Assembly: GCA_030386875.1 (NCBI GenBank)
Contig: CM059573.1
Coordinates: forward strand, 34,451,891-34,515,890
DNA: 64,000 nucleotides
From: Morinoia aosen
Lineage: Eukaryota; Arthropoda; Malacostraca; Amphipoda; Talitridae
Direction: 5' to 3'
Both the position numbers and the translations under genes were made by a program. The notes under the pieces were generated by a model, which saw only the letters and a list, made by a program, of their open reading frames with translations, made no database searches and was not told where the DNA came from. Positions 46,303 to 58,342 of this stretch are shown in pieces. The number at the start of each line of letters is the position of its first letter. The first letter of the stretch is position 1.

Positions 46303-47073
46303 CACTGAAAGAAATAATGGCCCTATTTTGAAACACCCAGGTGCATATGACGTATGTCCCAAAACCGAGACACGCAGAGGCATCATCAATGAGACACCCA
46401 AGATTATGATGCATACCAGTGTCTCCAGACTCGATTTAGAGACGCTCTAGTGTCTCACTGAAAGTGCTTCAGTGTCTCATCGATGAGACACTTGGGCTTG
46501 AATTTGATGCATTTTTAAGTGATATCTCACACAAAACTCTACGGATATTAAGCTGTAGCATTACACTGTAAAGCAATGTTGGCGCTTCCAGCACTACGAA
46601 GAAACTTGGATAAGCTTACGTATTCTTTAGCTAAGCGATAGCTACTGGTGGTGACACCAATATTAGGTCTAACCGCTGATGAGCTGCGGTGGGAACGACA
46701 TTAGCTTCCAGCAGTCAAGCCTTTTCATGTCATCAGCTATACTTCTCGTTCAGCTGAGAGCGACAACGACTAAGCGGTAACTGTCCCTGAAGAGTCTCTT
46801 GAGACAGTCTAGAAGAGAAGTTATGTACGTAAGAAAAATTTAATTTGATCCGTGTTACATTTACTGAACACTTAAATAACTGAATTTGAGGGGTGACTAA
46901 GCTATTACATTATCATCGCCAATAAAAGATAGGCAGCATTTTGAGACACTTCAAGCTCATCGAGGTGTCGCACTTCCGATGAGACATCTACTCTGTTTCT
47001 GAGACGTTCTGGCTATCTTTGAGACACCTGAACAGCCATGAGACACTTAGAGAGGCAAAAATTTATTTCAGTG
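46303..47073. mobile_element. GAGAC-motif MITE, copy 2 (771 bp), inside copy B
   Basis: Ends are CACTGAAAGAAATAATGGCC and, reverse complemented, CACTGAAATAAATTTTTGCC, with TA on both sides (46,301-46,302 and 47,074-47,075). Copy A has the uninterrupted site (about 20,990-21,030, reverse strand AAAACC then AAAATACAGG), which supports a 2-bp duplication. I count about 14 GAGAC/GTCTC motifs, densest in the first 200 and last 130 bases. Confidence 0.82.
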
Positions 47074-47339
47074 TAAATAGAAAATACTGGTTGTAGGAGG
47101 CTGCTGCTGTCAGGTGAAACAGTACCACTACTTATTACAACATTGCCAATAATCGGTTGCTACGAACATTTTCTTATGATAAAGAGCTTTTGGCTGAAGA
47201 GTAGTTAGAATACACAATTTTCCCTAGCTAGTAGAAGCATTTTTGGGTTTTCCGCTAATGCATAAAGTCGCAAACAATACTATGGGAAAAAGCACAAATT
47301 GATAACTTTAAAATGTGAACATTCAAACAGCCAGTCTTC

Positions 47340-47601
47340 AGCAAAAACGAATACGCACAGCCTCCCTCGTTGACGAAAGTTGTACTTCTAATTTCTTCAC
47401 ACAAACGAGCCCACATGAGCAGCCTGAGATCAAGTTCTTCAGGGTTCCATTCCTCGTCCTCGCTTCCGATGTCTGATGCCGAGACTTTCAACTGCGATGC
47501 ATCTTACATCAACGCCTGAAGTAACCTTCAGCGAAGGTGATCCTCGTTTCTGTGCCAGTCTCGGGCTCTTCTTGCCTTGAATCCCAATTCTGCAGCGCAA
47601 T
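47340..47601 (-). pseudogene. Conserved 3' exon region, copy B
   Basis: This copy retains the acceptor AATTTTCAG (AG ending at 47,602) and then matches copy A 20,511-20,745, with the SDIGSEDEEWNP and LDLRLLMWARLCEEI segments. An extra 14-base stretch (around CACCTTCGCTGAAGG) shifts the frame relative to copy A. Confidence 0.45.
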
Positions 47602-48231
47602 CTGAAAATTAAAGTGTAGCTGTAAGATAATACTATACAATGAGGTAAAATTGCATACCAATCAACATGTTGGTTATTATTTTAATATAAGTTAGTTTAA
47701 AACTTCCCTAACCACCGCTTAGTTTTAGCTTCCTAAGAGGCGCTCCAAAGAGAGGAATAATGAAGGGACCATCTAGTATGGACTCGTACATGCGGAATCT
47801 ATGCTCAACGTGTGTTCCCACATGGGCCATCCTTGTGAGGTAACACCAGTGTGCTGAAAGTCAACTGAACGCAATGCGCATAAAAACAGCAGGTCAGACA
47901 AAAAGTCTCAACAAGATTAAAGTTCAAAAAGTAAGTTATAGGTTCTGAAGAAAAGGATAGTACTGACCCTAAAAAAATGGTTACAACAAAACAAAGGACA
48001 CACTTTTCATCAAAAAGAAGGCCTACTTAACCGTCAGGTGGGGCCCGCATACTATCTACCTGGGAGCTCAATTCAACATGAAGATATACATTTTTGATGA
48101 CGGATTGTCTTAAAAGCAATTCTGTGGTGTACTTTACAACGAGGAATAGTTTTGGAGCATATTTAAAATTATTTGACCATTTCACTGCATGATGTCAGTG
48201 GGTGATATGAAGGAGAAATACAAATGAAAAC

Positions 48232-48360
48232 TTTACGTCAAGCAGAAACGAGAGGGTATCCAGCTAGCTTGGTTCAAAGTAGAATCTTGGTTAACTGACA
48301 AGAAAACCTGTGAAGGATTCAAAAACATCAACAATCAAATGGAGAAAAATTAAAATAAGA
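48232..48360 (+). pseudogene. Coiled-coil coding stretch on the opposite strand, copy B
   Basis: This is the counterpart of 19,739-19,946: KREG, FKVESWLTDKKT and NINNQMEK are retained before a TAA. Conservation of the peptide in both copies, with the antisense frame not conserved, suggests this strand was coding. Confidence 0.4.
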
Positions 48361-48567
48361 TTAGACTACATGAAAAAATAAATTTTCAAACTCTGTGCAC
48401 ATACATGCTAAGCACATGCGATTAATAACTTTTGTAACAGATCAGCAATTCAGCATCGGTATATTGCATCAGAATAGCAAAGAAGCAGGGGTTGAACAAA
48501 ATATTATATGTTAAATTTAGTAGGTTGAAATGATTATTTCATTAAAATTGAATGAATTCATGGAATA

Positions 48568-49583
48568 TTAAAGGAGATGCCCACGCTGAAATCCACTGAA
48601 TTAATGAAATGGCTGTAACGATCTTTCTATGGAATTTAGATCTATGAAAAGTGGCATACACATGTTCTGTAGAAAATAAATAGGGGTCGTCTCTATAACT
48701 TTCCCAACTTCTGACATAATTTTGGAGACAATGAGGGAAGGGGAGTTAGAGGGAAGTGCATACTTTTCAAGAGATGTTTTCTCAAAAAATACTTATCTTC
48801 GAACAATGATTTAGATGTCATTGGATGCGCAAAAAGTTGCTGCATAACCAGTCGAAGGATTATTTTTAATTTAGCAATAGTTTAGATATTATAAAATGTA
48901 AAACTTTTTTCGAGAATTAAATTTTTCCCCTATTTTTAATGTAACCAAATATTACTATGAAAAAAATCACATGTAAGTAGATAGAGTAGCTTTTTGTGCA
49001 TCTAATGATACCTAAATCATTGCTCTACAATAAAAACCCTCGGAGAAAATAGATTTGGAAAAATAACCATGAACCCGAAATTTTCCCCTATTATCTCCGT
49101 AATTATGGCAGAAATGGGGAAAAGTTATGTACTCGACCCCTATTTATTTTCTACAAATACATAGGTACGTCAATTTTCTTAGATCTAGATTCTATAGAAA
49201 GAACGTTACAGTCATTTTATAAAATTAACTAATATCTTCCAATCTGTAATTCTTTACACACATTTTTCCAACGTAACTCAGAAATTATCATGAAAACCGA
49301 AATAATCCTTCGAACCGTCATGCAGCAATTTATGGCGAATCCAATGACACCAAAATCATTGCTCTACATTAAGTACTTTTTGAGAAGATGTTTCTTGATA
49401 TGTATGCACTTACCCCTACCCTTTTCCCCGTTGTCTCCAAAATTATGTCGAAGTGGGAAAAATTTATAGAGACGACCCCTATTTACTTTCAGAAATACAT
49501 AAGAATGCTAATTTTCATAGATCCAAGTCTCATACAACATATTTTACAGACATTTCCTTGATTTTGGGTGGACGTATTCCATA
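48568..49583. mobile_element. Long-TIR MITE with TTAA-type end, nested in copy B
   Basis: This is the partner of 18,571-19,603 at the same place in the large element, so it was present before copies A and B separated. The left end is TTAAAGGAGATGCCCACGC; the right end is more degraded (GGTGGACGTATTCC). Internal sub-repeats around GTCATTGGATGCGC and CTATTTATTTTCTA recur in both directions. Confidence 0.62.
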
Positions 49584-49594
49584 AGTCTACTCAC

Positions 49595-49770
49595 CAATGA
49601 TTTGGAGGCAGAATGGTTACACTCTGAATTCTTTTTCATCTCGCCGCCAGTTTTCCCAAGCCCAGTGTAGGTAAACTGGACAACTAGCTCCGGTGACAGC
49701 AAGCTCTTTTGAGAATGCGACGTATGGTGCCTCCGCTGTTGACCCCAACGTAATGCTTGAGGTCGCCAAT
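49595..49770 (-). pseudogene. DUF4806-like exon, copy B
   Basis: The exon starts after CATTCAG (minus strand) and ends at TCATTG next to GTGAGT, exactly as in copy A. It reads VGVN, TIRRILKR, then after a 2-base length difference VVQFTYTGLGKTGGEMKKNSEC. The frame is broken by a TAG just after the RRILKR helix. The shared splice sites and the GxGKxGG turn in both copies support a real ancestral exon. Confidence 0.5.
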
Positions 49771-50825
49771 CTGAATGTAATAGTTCAGTTGAAATCAAAG
49801 TTTTCTGTGCGCATGATCAAAAATAACTTTAGAAAAAATAACATGCAATTTAGGAAAGCAATGCACATTATTCTAGTTGAATTATTTCTACATTTTATGG
49901 TTTGCATGCTTTCTACTGCAACATTCAACCTTTTTTATGATTTTTCATTGTTCATATTCCTTAAACTTTCATTCCTATGCCAGATTGCTGAATATTAATT
50001 CTTTCACATCACTCATCGGTACTAAATTCTTCATTATCCAGTACCAGTTGACCACTTCCATATGATGATTTGGCTCCACTCAAATTAATTTCACCTACGA
50101 GAATTTCTGTAACATACTTTCTTACCTCACAGTAAACTATGGTTAATATGTAATTAACTCTATTCCACTCTATTCCTAGCATGAGCTTCATTTCTTCCAC
50201 CAGTCATTTGCATCAACATGCATTGTTTCAATGTTTTGGCATCTTTCTCATATCTTCCATCTTTCTGCTTATATTCATCTTTTCTTCTACCCTTTAAACT
50301 CAAACTCCAAATTTTTCACATTTTCCTTTCTTCTTATCCACCCACTTAACAAGCCTAACACATCATCCTAACACATCAACTTATAAATACAACTCTACAT
50401 GAAAAATGTCCATCATAAACCACGGATTCTCATTTACAGTTAATTCATCTTATTCCTAAAAATACAAAATCATTGGGTAAAATTAAATTCACATTATAAT
50501 GGGTTTTCTATACTGTTTGCAATAAGGCACAAGCAAACTAGGATATATAATGATATATATCATTAGCCGATAGATATAAACTATGAGCCGGTGCTTTAAA
50601 TTCACTAGAGAACACTTTGTGCATTTCACAGCAATTCATTCTGAATGCAAGGAATAAACTTTGGCATATACATTCTGGCAAAAACATAATTAGTAAGATA
50701 AAGTTTTATTGCTTTCTAAAAATTAGGAGATGGTCTTTCTTTATATGTTTTCCTAAACCTTTGATTAGGATAGCAAAGATTAAATTAACACATCATTCAA
50801 AGTAGAAATAAAACTTACTTTGGCT

Positions 50826-50963
50826 GAGAGATGAGTGTCCTGCTGTCCGGGTCAAAGCGATACACAAAGGAAACTAAGAAGAAGTTGCCCTGCCCTCATC
50901 AAGTTCCCACTCTGCAGTTGAAGTCCCAGTGATACCATACTGCGTTGCTGTTCATGCATTGCT
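50826..50963 (-). pseudogene. Conserved middle exon region, copy B
   Basis: It is framed by CTTCCTTCCCCAG and a GTAAGTTTTATT donor on the minus strand and is homologous to 17,127-17,280 in copy A. One frame gives a plausible stretch (NFFLVSFVYRFDPDSRTLIS), but upstream stops prevent a continuous reading. Confidence 0.4.
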
Positions 50964-51479
50964 GGGGAAGGAAGAAAATTATACTGTAAAATATTGAAAA
51001 ATAATTGAAATACATGAATAACATTTATCATATGCTACATATTCATTACTTGTTCATTATAGAAAACTATTTCACAAGCAATATAATTACCATTTTGTTA
51101 TCTTTTAAATCAAAATAAATATTTCTGTTTCCACATGTTCATTTCCACAAGGTGCTCACACTGTGTCAAAGAACTTCAATACTAGGTTGGGACAATTAAA
51201 ATATATGTACAATGATAAAAAACACACAGTTTCTGGTATATTTTAAAAATATTTGTGATTTCAGAGTGACACCTGAAGAAATTTATTGCACAAAAATTCA
51301 GGGCACTTAGCTAATATACGTACATGTTGCATTTCGACCTTCATCCTGCATTTAGCAAATCAGAATTTAATGCAACACAAGCTGAAAGGACCTCAAAGTA
51401 CAAGGGATCAATGACAGACTAAATATAATCCTTACTTACAGTTGTGAGCTGGTGCACAGGTACTGCTGCCATTTAGAGG

Positions 51480-51749
51480 TCAGAGGTTGTTGCTATTTTG
51501 TGAGTGTTCATGAGAGTTTTGCCAAGAACATGGCACAACAGCACTTTTTCTCTCATTAGTAGGCTCAACTGCTGCAATTTTTTCATGTTTTTCATTCCTA
51601 CTGACCATATAAGTTTTCCAGATCTTTCTAGAATTGTTTTTTAGCAGTAAGTCGGGTTTAGGTATTTCATTCGTAGAGACTTTATTAGAGCAATAATTAA
51701 CTGCACAAATTATTATGACTCGATATTCAATAGCAGACAAGAATTGCAT
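51480..51749 (-). pseudogene. N-terminal exon region of the element gene, copy B (open)
   Basis: An uninterrupted 89-codon frame from ATG 51,749. It includes CSNKVSTNEIPKPDLLLK, a basic stretch KIWKTYMVSRNEKHEK and KSAVVPCSWQNSHEHS. The AVVPxSW stretch is reminiscent of N-termini of DUF4806 proteins. It is the best preserved piece of the gene, but the downstream exons are broken, so the locus is classed as a pseudogene. Confidence 0.45.
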
Positions 51750-52980
51750 CAGCTGTATATTTATTATATTCTAGAAGGGGATGCCATCAATGTTCAATTT
51801 AAACTAATGAGAGATGCACTCTCATTTCAAAAATCTCTTTTTAATTTTTTTCAACTGCTTATCGAATCAAAGTGCACAAACTCTTAATTACTTATGCCAC
51901 TCACTTCATATCTAAATCATATCTTCACTGTTACAAATTGCCAAAGAGCTGTTGGAATTAACAGTCGATCAGCTGATCAGCCCGATTCACTGCGCGTGTT
52001 TTGAACTCTTTCTGGAGAAATGACTTTCTGAAGAGCTCCCTACGTCGGTTTGAATTTTCTAAACACGCAATAATCCTTGGCATTTTCTGTCTTTCACTTT
52101 ATTCACAGAATAATTTTCTCATTCAATGATTTTCCATCACCATAGCACAAATTGTTGCTGAGCGTATTTTTTATAGATTTTAAGCTTATCTCACAAACTA
52201 GGAACGACCAAGCTTAGTTTGACTAACGCTCTTGTTGTGAAGTTGCGACTGATGTCAACACTGACCGCTGCAAGCTTCCGTTGTGAAATGTGTGCCACCA
52301 AAAAACTAGTTCTATATTTTTGCTATTGCATGTGACAATATAACTATTTCACTGGCAATCAAAATTATTAAAACATTTTTCAATATGAAATAAAATAATT
52401 GATGAATGAGTTTAATACTATGATGCAAAGTTGGTAGTAATTATTTTTGCTGGAGGAATAATACCACAGGCGATTTATGTGCATGCTTGTACAATTTATA
52501 CAATACTTGCATTTAAAATAAGGAAGTTGCATTTCAATGGCTCATAATAATTTTAGCCCTGCTGCAAGTAGAATTATTTTCCCTATACCAATGCGCGTGT
52601 TTATCTGTTCGCGTGTTACGCCATGCTTGTTTCCTATAGAATTCAAGTCATTATGTTGGTCGTCGGAATTTCAAGTTTCTATAACTAGGAGCAGAACGAC
52701 GAAGGGATTTTATGGAAGTTGGTATTTTATTTCTACAAGAAAATAGTTGCTGAATAGATTGACTGTGTGAAAGACTTTAAAATTAAAAAACTAAGCAAAC
52801 AAAATTTCCATAACGGCTAGCACATTTTACAAAAAATAACCTAAAATTCCCAGCATTGTTCTCTTAGAAAAATTGGAACATAGAGTTGTACCCATTTGGT
52901 GGTAAGCAATTACTGAAAACGTACTGTGTGTGAAAGTTGATTTTAAACAAACCAAGTTCACTTGTGAATTGGCTTTATGT

Positions 52981-53693
52981 AAGGGGTTCTCTAACCCTAA
53001 AATTGACCTAATTTTTTAATTTTCACTTTTCGAATTTCTATTGCAATTAGGGCAACGAAAAGGCATAACGATGTATAAAGTTGAATTCGAAATACATTCA
53101 CGTCAATGAAAAGTTTCCATTTTTTCAATAGAAAAAGTTATCACGAGAACATATGAAAATATATATACATATATTGCGCGAAGCACTTCTTCTACAATTT
53201 TCAGCGAAGAAGCTTTATTTTGGCCTCATACGACGCGGAAAGAATGTAGCAACTGGATAATGAAGGATTATTCTGAATTTTGAATTAGAAAAAACTCATT
53301 GATACATATGACGGAAATATTTTTTAAAGTCCTAGATTTTTCACCATAAAAATTAAATTTAGGGTTCATATGAAATTCCGCTTCGCTCCGCTGTTTCCAC
53401 TATCCTACTGCGTCGAATGATACGAAAATCACGCTTCTACGTTAAAAATTGAAGAAGTGTTTTGCGCAATATATCTATAGAAATTTTCCGATATATATAC
53501 ATTTTTTTCATACATTTATTTTTTTTCATATGTTCGCGCAATAAATTGTTTCCTATTGGGGAGTTTCATTGAAGCGAATGTGTTTGGATTTCAGTGTTAC
53601 ATATCCCTATGCATTTTATTTTCCCAAGTTGCAAAAGAAATGCAAAAAGGGAAATTTTACAAATTAGAAAAATTGTAGGGCTAGAGATCCCTT
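52981..53693. mobile_element. Long-TIR MITE in copy B
   Basis: The left end AAGGGGTTCTCTAACCCTA pairs with the reverse complement of the right end AAGGGATCTCTAGCCCTA, and inner arms share ATTGCGCGAA/TTGCGCAATA and CATATGTTC blocks. The arms are about 300 bases. It is flanked by TTAA-like sequence. Copy A has the uninterrupted site near 15,094-15,112 (GTAATTTAAATAAGCC). Confidence 0.65.
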
Positions 53694-53973
53694 AATTAAC
53701 TTGGAAGTTACACGTTCGATTTGAAATCAAATTTTGGTTTCATGATGTACATCGGTTTAGAAACAAATGCCTCTCATTGTAATTTTTGATGAGCAGTGCC
53801 GATTTTTCTGTTAAGATCTCTGCAGACATATCTGTCCCGAATTTTCTGTATTGATCTGCAGTGACCGATGAAGAGAAATTTCATCTCGAACTGGGTCCCG
53901 CAATGATCCTAAAAAAAGATGCACTGTCCCCAGATAATCGATGCCGATCCGCACTAGCATTTCTGACTGGGGG

Positions 53974-55548
53974 ATAAGTCGCAGACCACAAGTAATGCTT
54001 TCCAGAGAATGAGGTTTAAATTCTTGCGAAAACATATTTACGACGTGTACTCGAATTACTGAACAACAAAAAATATTATTTGGTGATTCAGCTCAATTAC
54101 TTAAGGGTGCATCAATGCAGCATTTATTATAAAAAGCTATAGTATGTAGGATATGTAAAAATGCTAAGGAACTGGAAAGCTGGAGAAGAGTACTTTGATC
54201 TTCAAACTAATAAGGAAATAACTGGACCTTTTTAACATTAACGTAAACTAACAAAATCAGGAGAAGTTTCGAAACACTCACATGTGACATAGTAAGTGAT
54301 CATAAACATCTGATACATTGTACGTTCTGCAGAACCGAATATATTTGAGTTGCTGGACTGCAACTAATATGGATTCCAGTTTTATGGCTCATAGAAATAA
54401 GTTAATGGATTTGAAAACTAATATTAAAGGGGATTCTGTTGAATTTGAACTAACGATATCCAAAATATATCAGTTAGAACAGAAAATACGCTGTATTTTA
54501 CTCTGATCAATTCCATTATTTGTTTTCTTCATTCTTTCCAGCGAGCGCTGTATTTCTTTTTCTCAAATTCCCAGAAATATACGAATTGTAACATATTGAA
54601 TTGATTAATTGACTGTTAGATTTCCAATAAGTGCAAAACCATTCGTTTCTGTTTCAGAATTACAGTCCGTGTGAGCATTTTTTTAACTTTCGTTCTGTTG
54701 AATATGGAATTCGATCGCGCCTTGAACGTATTTTGTCATTTTAAATCTTCTACTTGAGATTCCATCTGCAATGAAAACTAACGAAGACCAAGTGAACAAC
54801 GTCTGTGACAACTAAACTATTCGTTCCAACCAGCTATCTTCATTAATTGGTTTGAATTCTAGCTTTTACCTGTTTTTAATGTCCAGTGTAGAGTTACTTG
54901 TTAAGTAGATTTCTTATTTAATCAAGTTCACAGTTTTAGACCTTAATATTTAATTCAACATTCATATTTATTCTTCATCGTGCATAGAAACGTCTTCAAT
55001 GCTGAATGCCAAATATGGAAATAATTTCCCTATATTTGTTTCCCATTATACAAGTCAGACAAATTATACTGTATTTATGAATTGACCATGACACTCTTCG
55101 AATGTGATACTTTATGATGTAAGGTTAAAGTAGTCTAGGTTGCAAACATTTATTTACCTGAAAAATTATTATTGCCTGATACCTGAGGTTTTAGATTCTT
55201 TTCTTCCGCACATTGCAACATTTTTGGGTAACCAGAATTTCAGGGCCATCTTGAAGGCCCTGAGAGGGCACGAATATACACCTGAATTAAATTTAAATTT
55301 TTATTAGTGACTGAACATGTACATCAATCGACTTTTCGTGTCAATTGATGTGAAAACAGAAATAAATTTGATCATAAGCAGTGTTCTAGCAATATCGACC
55401 TAAAACTTGTCCATTTATCAGAAAATTTTAATTAATTAAGAAAAATCCAATTTACTTAGTTTCAATCAAATGAGTGAAGTAAAAATCAATTTGTGAATAA
55501 TGGAGAAAATTTTTCTGTTCTCCTAGGGTTAACTAGTTCTACTATATA
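53974..55548. other. Unannotated stretch
   Basis: Only a 62-codon frame at 54,318-54,506 (plus) without a recognised domain. I see no repeat structure. Confidence 0.4.
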
Positions 55549-56915
55549 TACAGTTGGGGCAAAATAATACAAGCGTTAATTAAAACGCCAGATTCCGCAA
55601 TTCTTGTCCCCATTCATTTATGAATATTTATCTACATATAAGCAATAGTATTACAAGGATAATAATATATCTAAAACCCATACATGTTCAATTGAAAAAA
55701 TATGTAGGAACGTGCATAACAAATACGTGAACAAAAGTTTTCAACATATTTCAAGTTATAAAAACATTAATATATCGCTGTATAGATGTTATTATTAATT
55801 TTGGCTCAAAGATATTTAGCGTAGTTCACTACCAGCCTTTTACAATTTCTTTTTGTAATCTTACTCCATTCTTCAATGGCAATTTCGCTGCGTTCAGTGA
55901 TGTTATTAGAACCTCTCTTCTGAATCTTCAATTTTAATACCCTCCACAAGTTTTCAATTATTGGATTCATGTCTTGGGATTGACTTGGCCATTCTAAAAT
56001 GTTTAGCTTCTTCATCCTCAACTATTGCTGAGTTTTGTTGACAGTATACTTTGGATCGTTGTCTTGTTGGAAGGTCCATCCACGTTTCAATTTTAACAAA
56101 CGTGCTAACGGTAGGAGTTGCTCTTCCGATATTTCACAACATTACCTGACATTTTTTCATGGTTCCATTAATGATGTAAACTTTATATTCCCCTGATGAC
56201 CTGAAACATCCCAAAACCCTGATAGTGAAACATCCCCACAGTGGGTATGGTGCACTTTAGTTATACTCTTCGTTATGTCTCCAAACATGGTTATTGTTGC
56301 TTCTCCCAAAACTATAGTTCAATTTTGATTTCACCTGACAAAAGTACTGCATTTCTAAGCGCTGCTGGCTTGTTCAAATAGTTATTCGCATACTTCAGCC
56401 TGGCCTTGACGTGACGTTTCTGTAGAAGAGGTGCCCTACGAGGGGTGCGGGAGCGAAGACTTTCACGGCATAGTGCCCTGCTGATCGTGTGTTTGCTGGC
56501 TTCGATAATAGATGCTTGTGATCACTCTTCAATTCTTCACGAGTAGTTTGAGGCCTTTGCATAACTGTTCGGACCAATTTTCGAATAGGACGGTCATTCA
56601 TTCTTCTGTGGACCTTCTGTTCAAGCTTGCTGAGAGTCGGATTACGGCATTTCCGCTTACGTATTATGGTTCCAACATAAGCTATAGGAACACACAGTTG
56701 TGTGCATATTTTCCGGTATCCTAAACCTTCATTATAGAGCTCCACAATACGTTCGCGAAGGTCTTAGCTGATGTCCTTGTTCATTCCCGTGCTTACGGTC
56801 TTACGACCTTTCACGAGAGCTGCTATATTAATGAAACGTTATTGGAGATGAGTACTGACGAAAGTTCGGTTGCCAAATAGTAGAATGCATTAGAATATTT
56901 TGCAATAACACTACA
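55549..56915 (-). pseudogene. Decayed Tc1-family transposon
   Basis: Near the left end TACAGTTGGGGCAAAATAA is a Tc1-type terminal repeat with TA; the right end retains only a degenerate match (reverse complement GTGTTATTGCAAAATATT). On the minus strand, the N-terminal DNA-binding part is at about 56,745-56,520 (LYNEGLGYRKI and, further on, RKLVRTVMQRPQTTREEL), and the C-terminal catalytic part at 56,021-55,806 contains WPSQSQDMNPI-ENLW, the region with the DPNPIENLW-like motif and then a LKxxIxxR helix. Stops and frameshifts lie between. The 1.37-kb length is normal for Tc1, so this is a full-length but dead copy. Confidence 0.85.
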
Positions 56916-58342
56916 ATAATTTCAATGTATAACATCTAGAAAACAGTCGCATATTGTAAATTGTAATTTATGTAATTAATACGCATATTCATATATATTT
57001 TTCAATTAAATATTTGTTGGTTTTAGGTGTATTATTAACCATTTCATACTATTGTTTACATATATCATATATTACTGCTGCTGGGTCTCTTTATTTTCTC
57101 GATGAAATATGACCATCTTTTATTTCGTAGCATCTCTGGAGTTGAATTACCCACCTGAACAGCAGCTACCACCAGCCAAATGTCGTGGAAAAACAATGTT
57201 ATATTTTACATAAAGGAATAATTCAATAACGGTCATTCGTGATATGTTAATTATCTTTGGTAAGCGTGTAGCCAGAACCGAATTTTCAAGGTTAAACGTT
57301 CAGTATCATTTATAAACTTCGTCTCATTATCTCATCTCATTCCACCTAACTTACAAAGGAAATTAAAAACATGAAATTTCAACGCAGACATCTACATATC
57401 ACAAAGCTGTGGAGAGAAAAGCTGATTAGACGCACAGTGAATATGTAAACTCAACTGCAGGATTCAGATTTACGCGTTGGCCAAGTATGAGGGTAGGTTG
57501 ATCACTTCTCAATCTATTTTTGAGGTTTAATTGGAGCAAGATGGGTCTCCAAATGTTTTCGAGTCAATTGTTAACTTTGTAACTCTCAAAGTCGTTTTAC
57601 AGCAAACCGGGTTCATCGGGACGTATAAGAACAAACGCGTAGGTATGACGATAGTTGGAAACTAATCATGTGATGGAAAAGGCCTGCAATCTTGATAATT
57701 ATTAAAAATTTCATTCAACATTTAATTTATATAAAACGAAAATATCCCAGAGGGTTAAGATAACAAAGACATTTAAATATATTCTTAGGAGGAAAAAGGG
57801 CTGGTTGGTAACTACAGCTTGGAGTTACCTCTGCTACGAAGTGTCGATGACGTGCAGAAGGTGCTGTAAGATGATAATGGTAAGGTAAGCAATCAAACGA
57901 TGTCTGGTGATGTTGCAACAGGCACTCAGGATGTTATGTGAGGCAGATCGTCGAGTTGCTCCAATGCTGCGCTTTTCCACGAAAACATATCTCCCACGAT
58001 TACGTCCAGTTCTTTTCCAGATATCAGATGAAAGTCGTTGGCCAGACGCATTTTCCTCGTAGCGTTTTCTTTGCCGATATGATGTACGGAATTAAATACA
58101 AATATAACATACACGGCTTAGAACTGTGGAATCTGTTATTAATCAACGTGTTGTAATATTTTGCATTCCACTGTATGTGTATAAATAATATATTTACGTC
58201 AAATCTAGTTTGGCGAATAACATGTATGTATATATATGATATTTGCCAACCTAGGATTACTTATATGTTAATTTAGTATATATACATATATAAATAACAT
58301 AAGTCGTCAAATAACTTAAATATATACATAGATGTATACATG
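56916..58342. other. Interval with one exon-like stretch
   Basis: Mostly AT-rich without genes. On the minus strand about 58,090-57,929 encodes a well-balanced peptide (GKENATRKMRLANDFHLISG, then ELDVIVGDMFSWK and LEQLDDLPHI) ending in TGA, with codon use unlike the surroundings; it may be an exon or a fragment of a mobile element. I do not recognise it. Confidence 0.3.

Larger units (their letters stand above)
44314..53973 (-). mobile_element. Large TIR-bounded element, copy B (9.7 kb, inverted relative to copy A)
   Basis: Ends are CCCCAATCTGAAATG at the left (44,315) and CCCCAGTCAGAAATG in reverse complement at the right (ending 53,973). Gene order is that of copy A read backwards. The extra ~2 kb compared with copy A is explained mainly by three later insertions: 44,653-45,213, 46,303-47,073 and 52,981-53,693, for each of which copy A keeps the unoccupied sequence. 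Both ends again hold GATC-rich subterminal motifs (GATCGGCATCGA near 44,488, GATCTTCATCGACC near 44,492-44,505; CCGATGAAG and GATGCCGATCCGC at the right). No convincing flanking target duplication was found. Confidence 0.78.
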
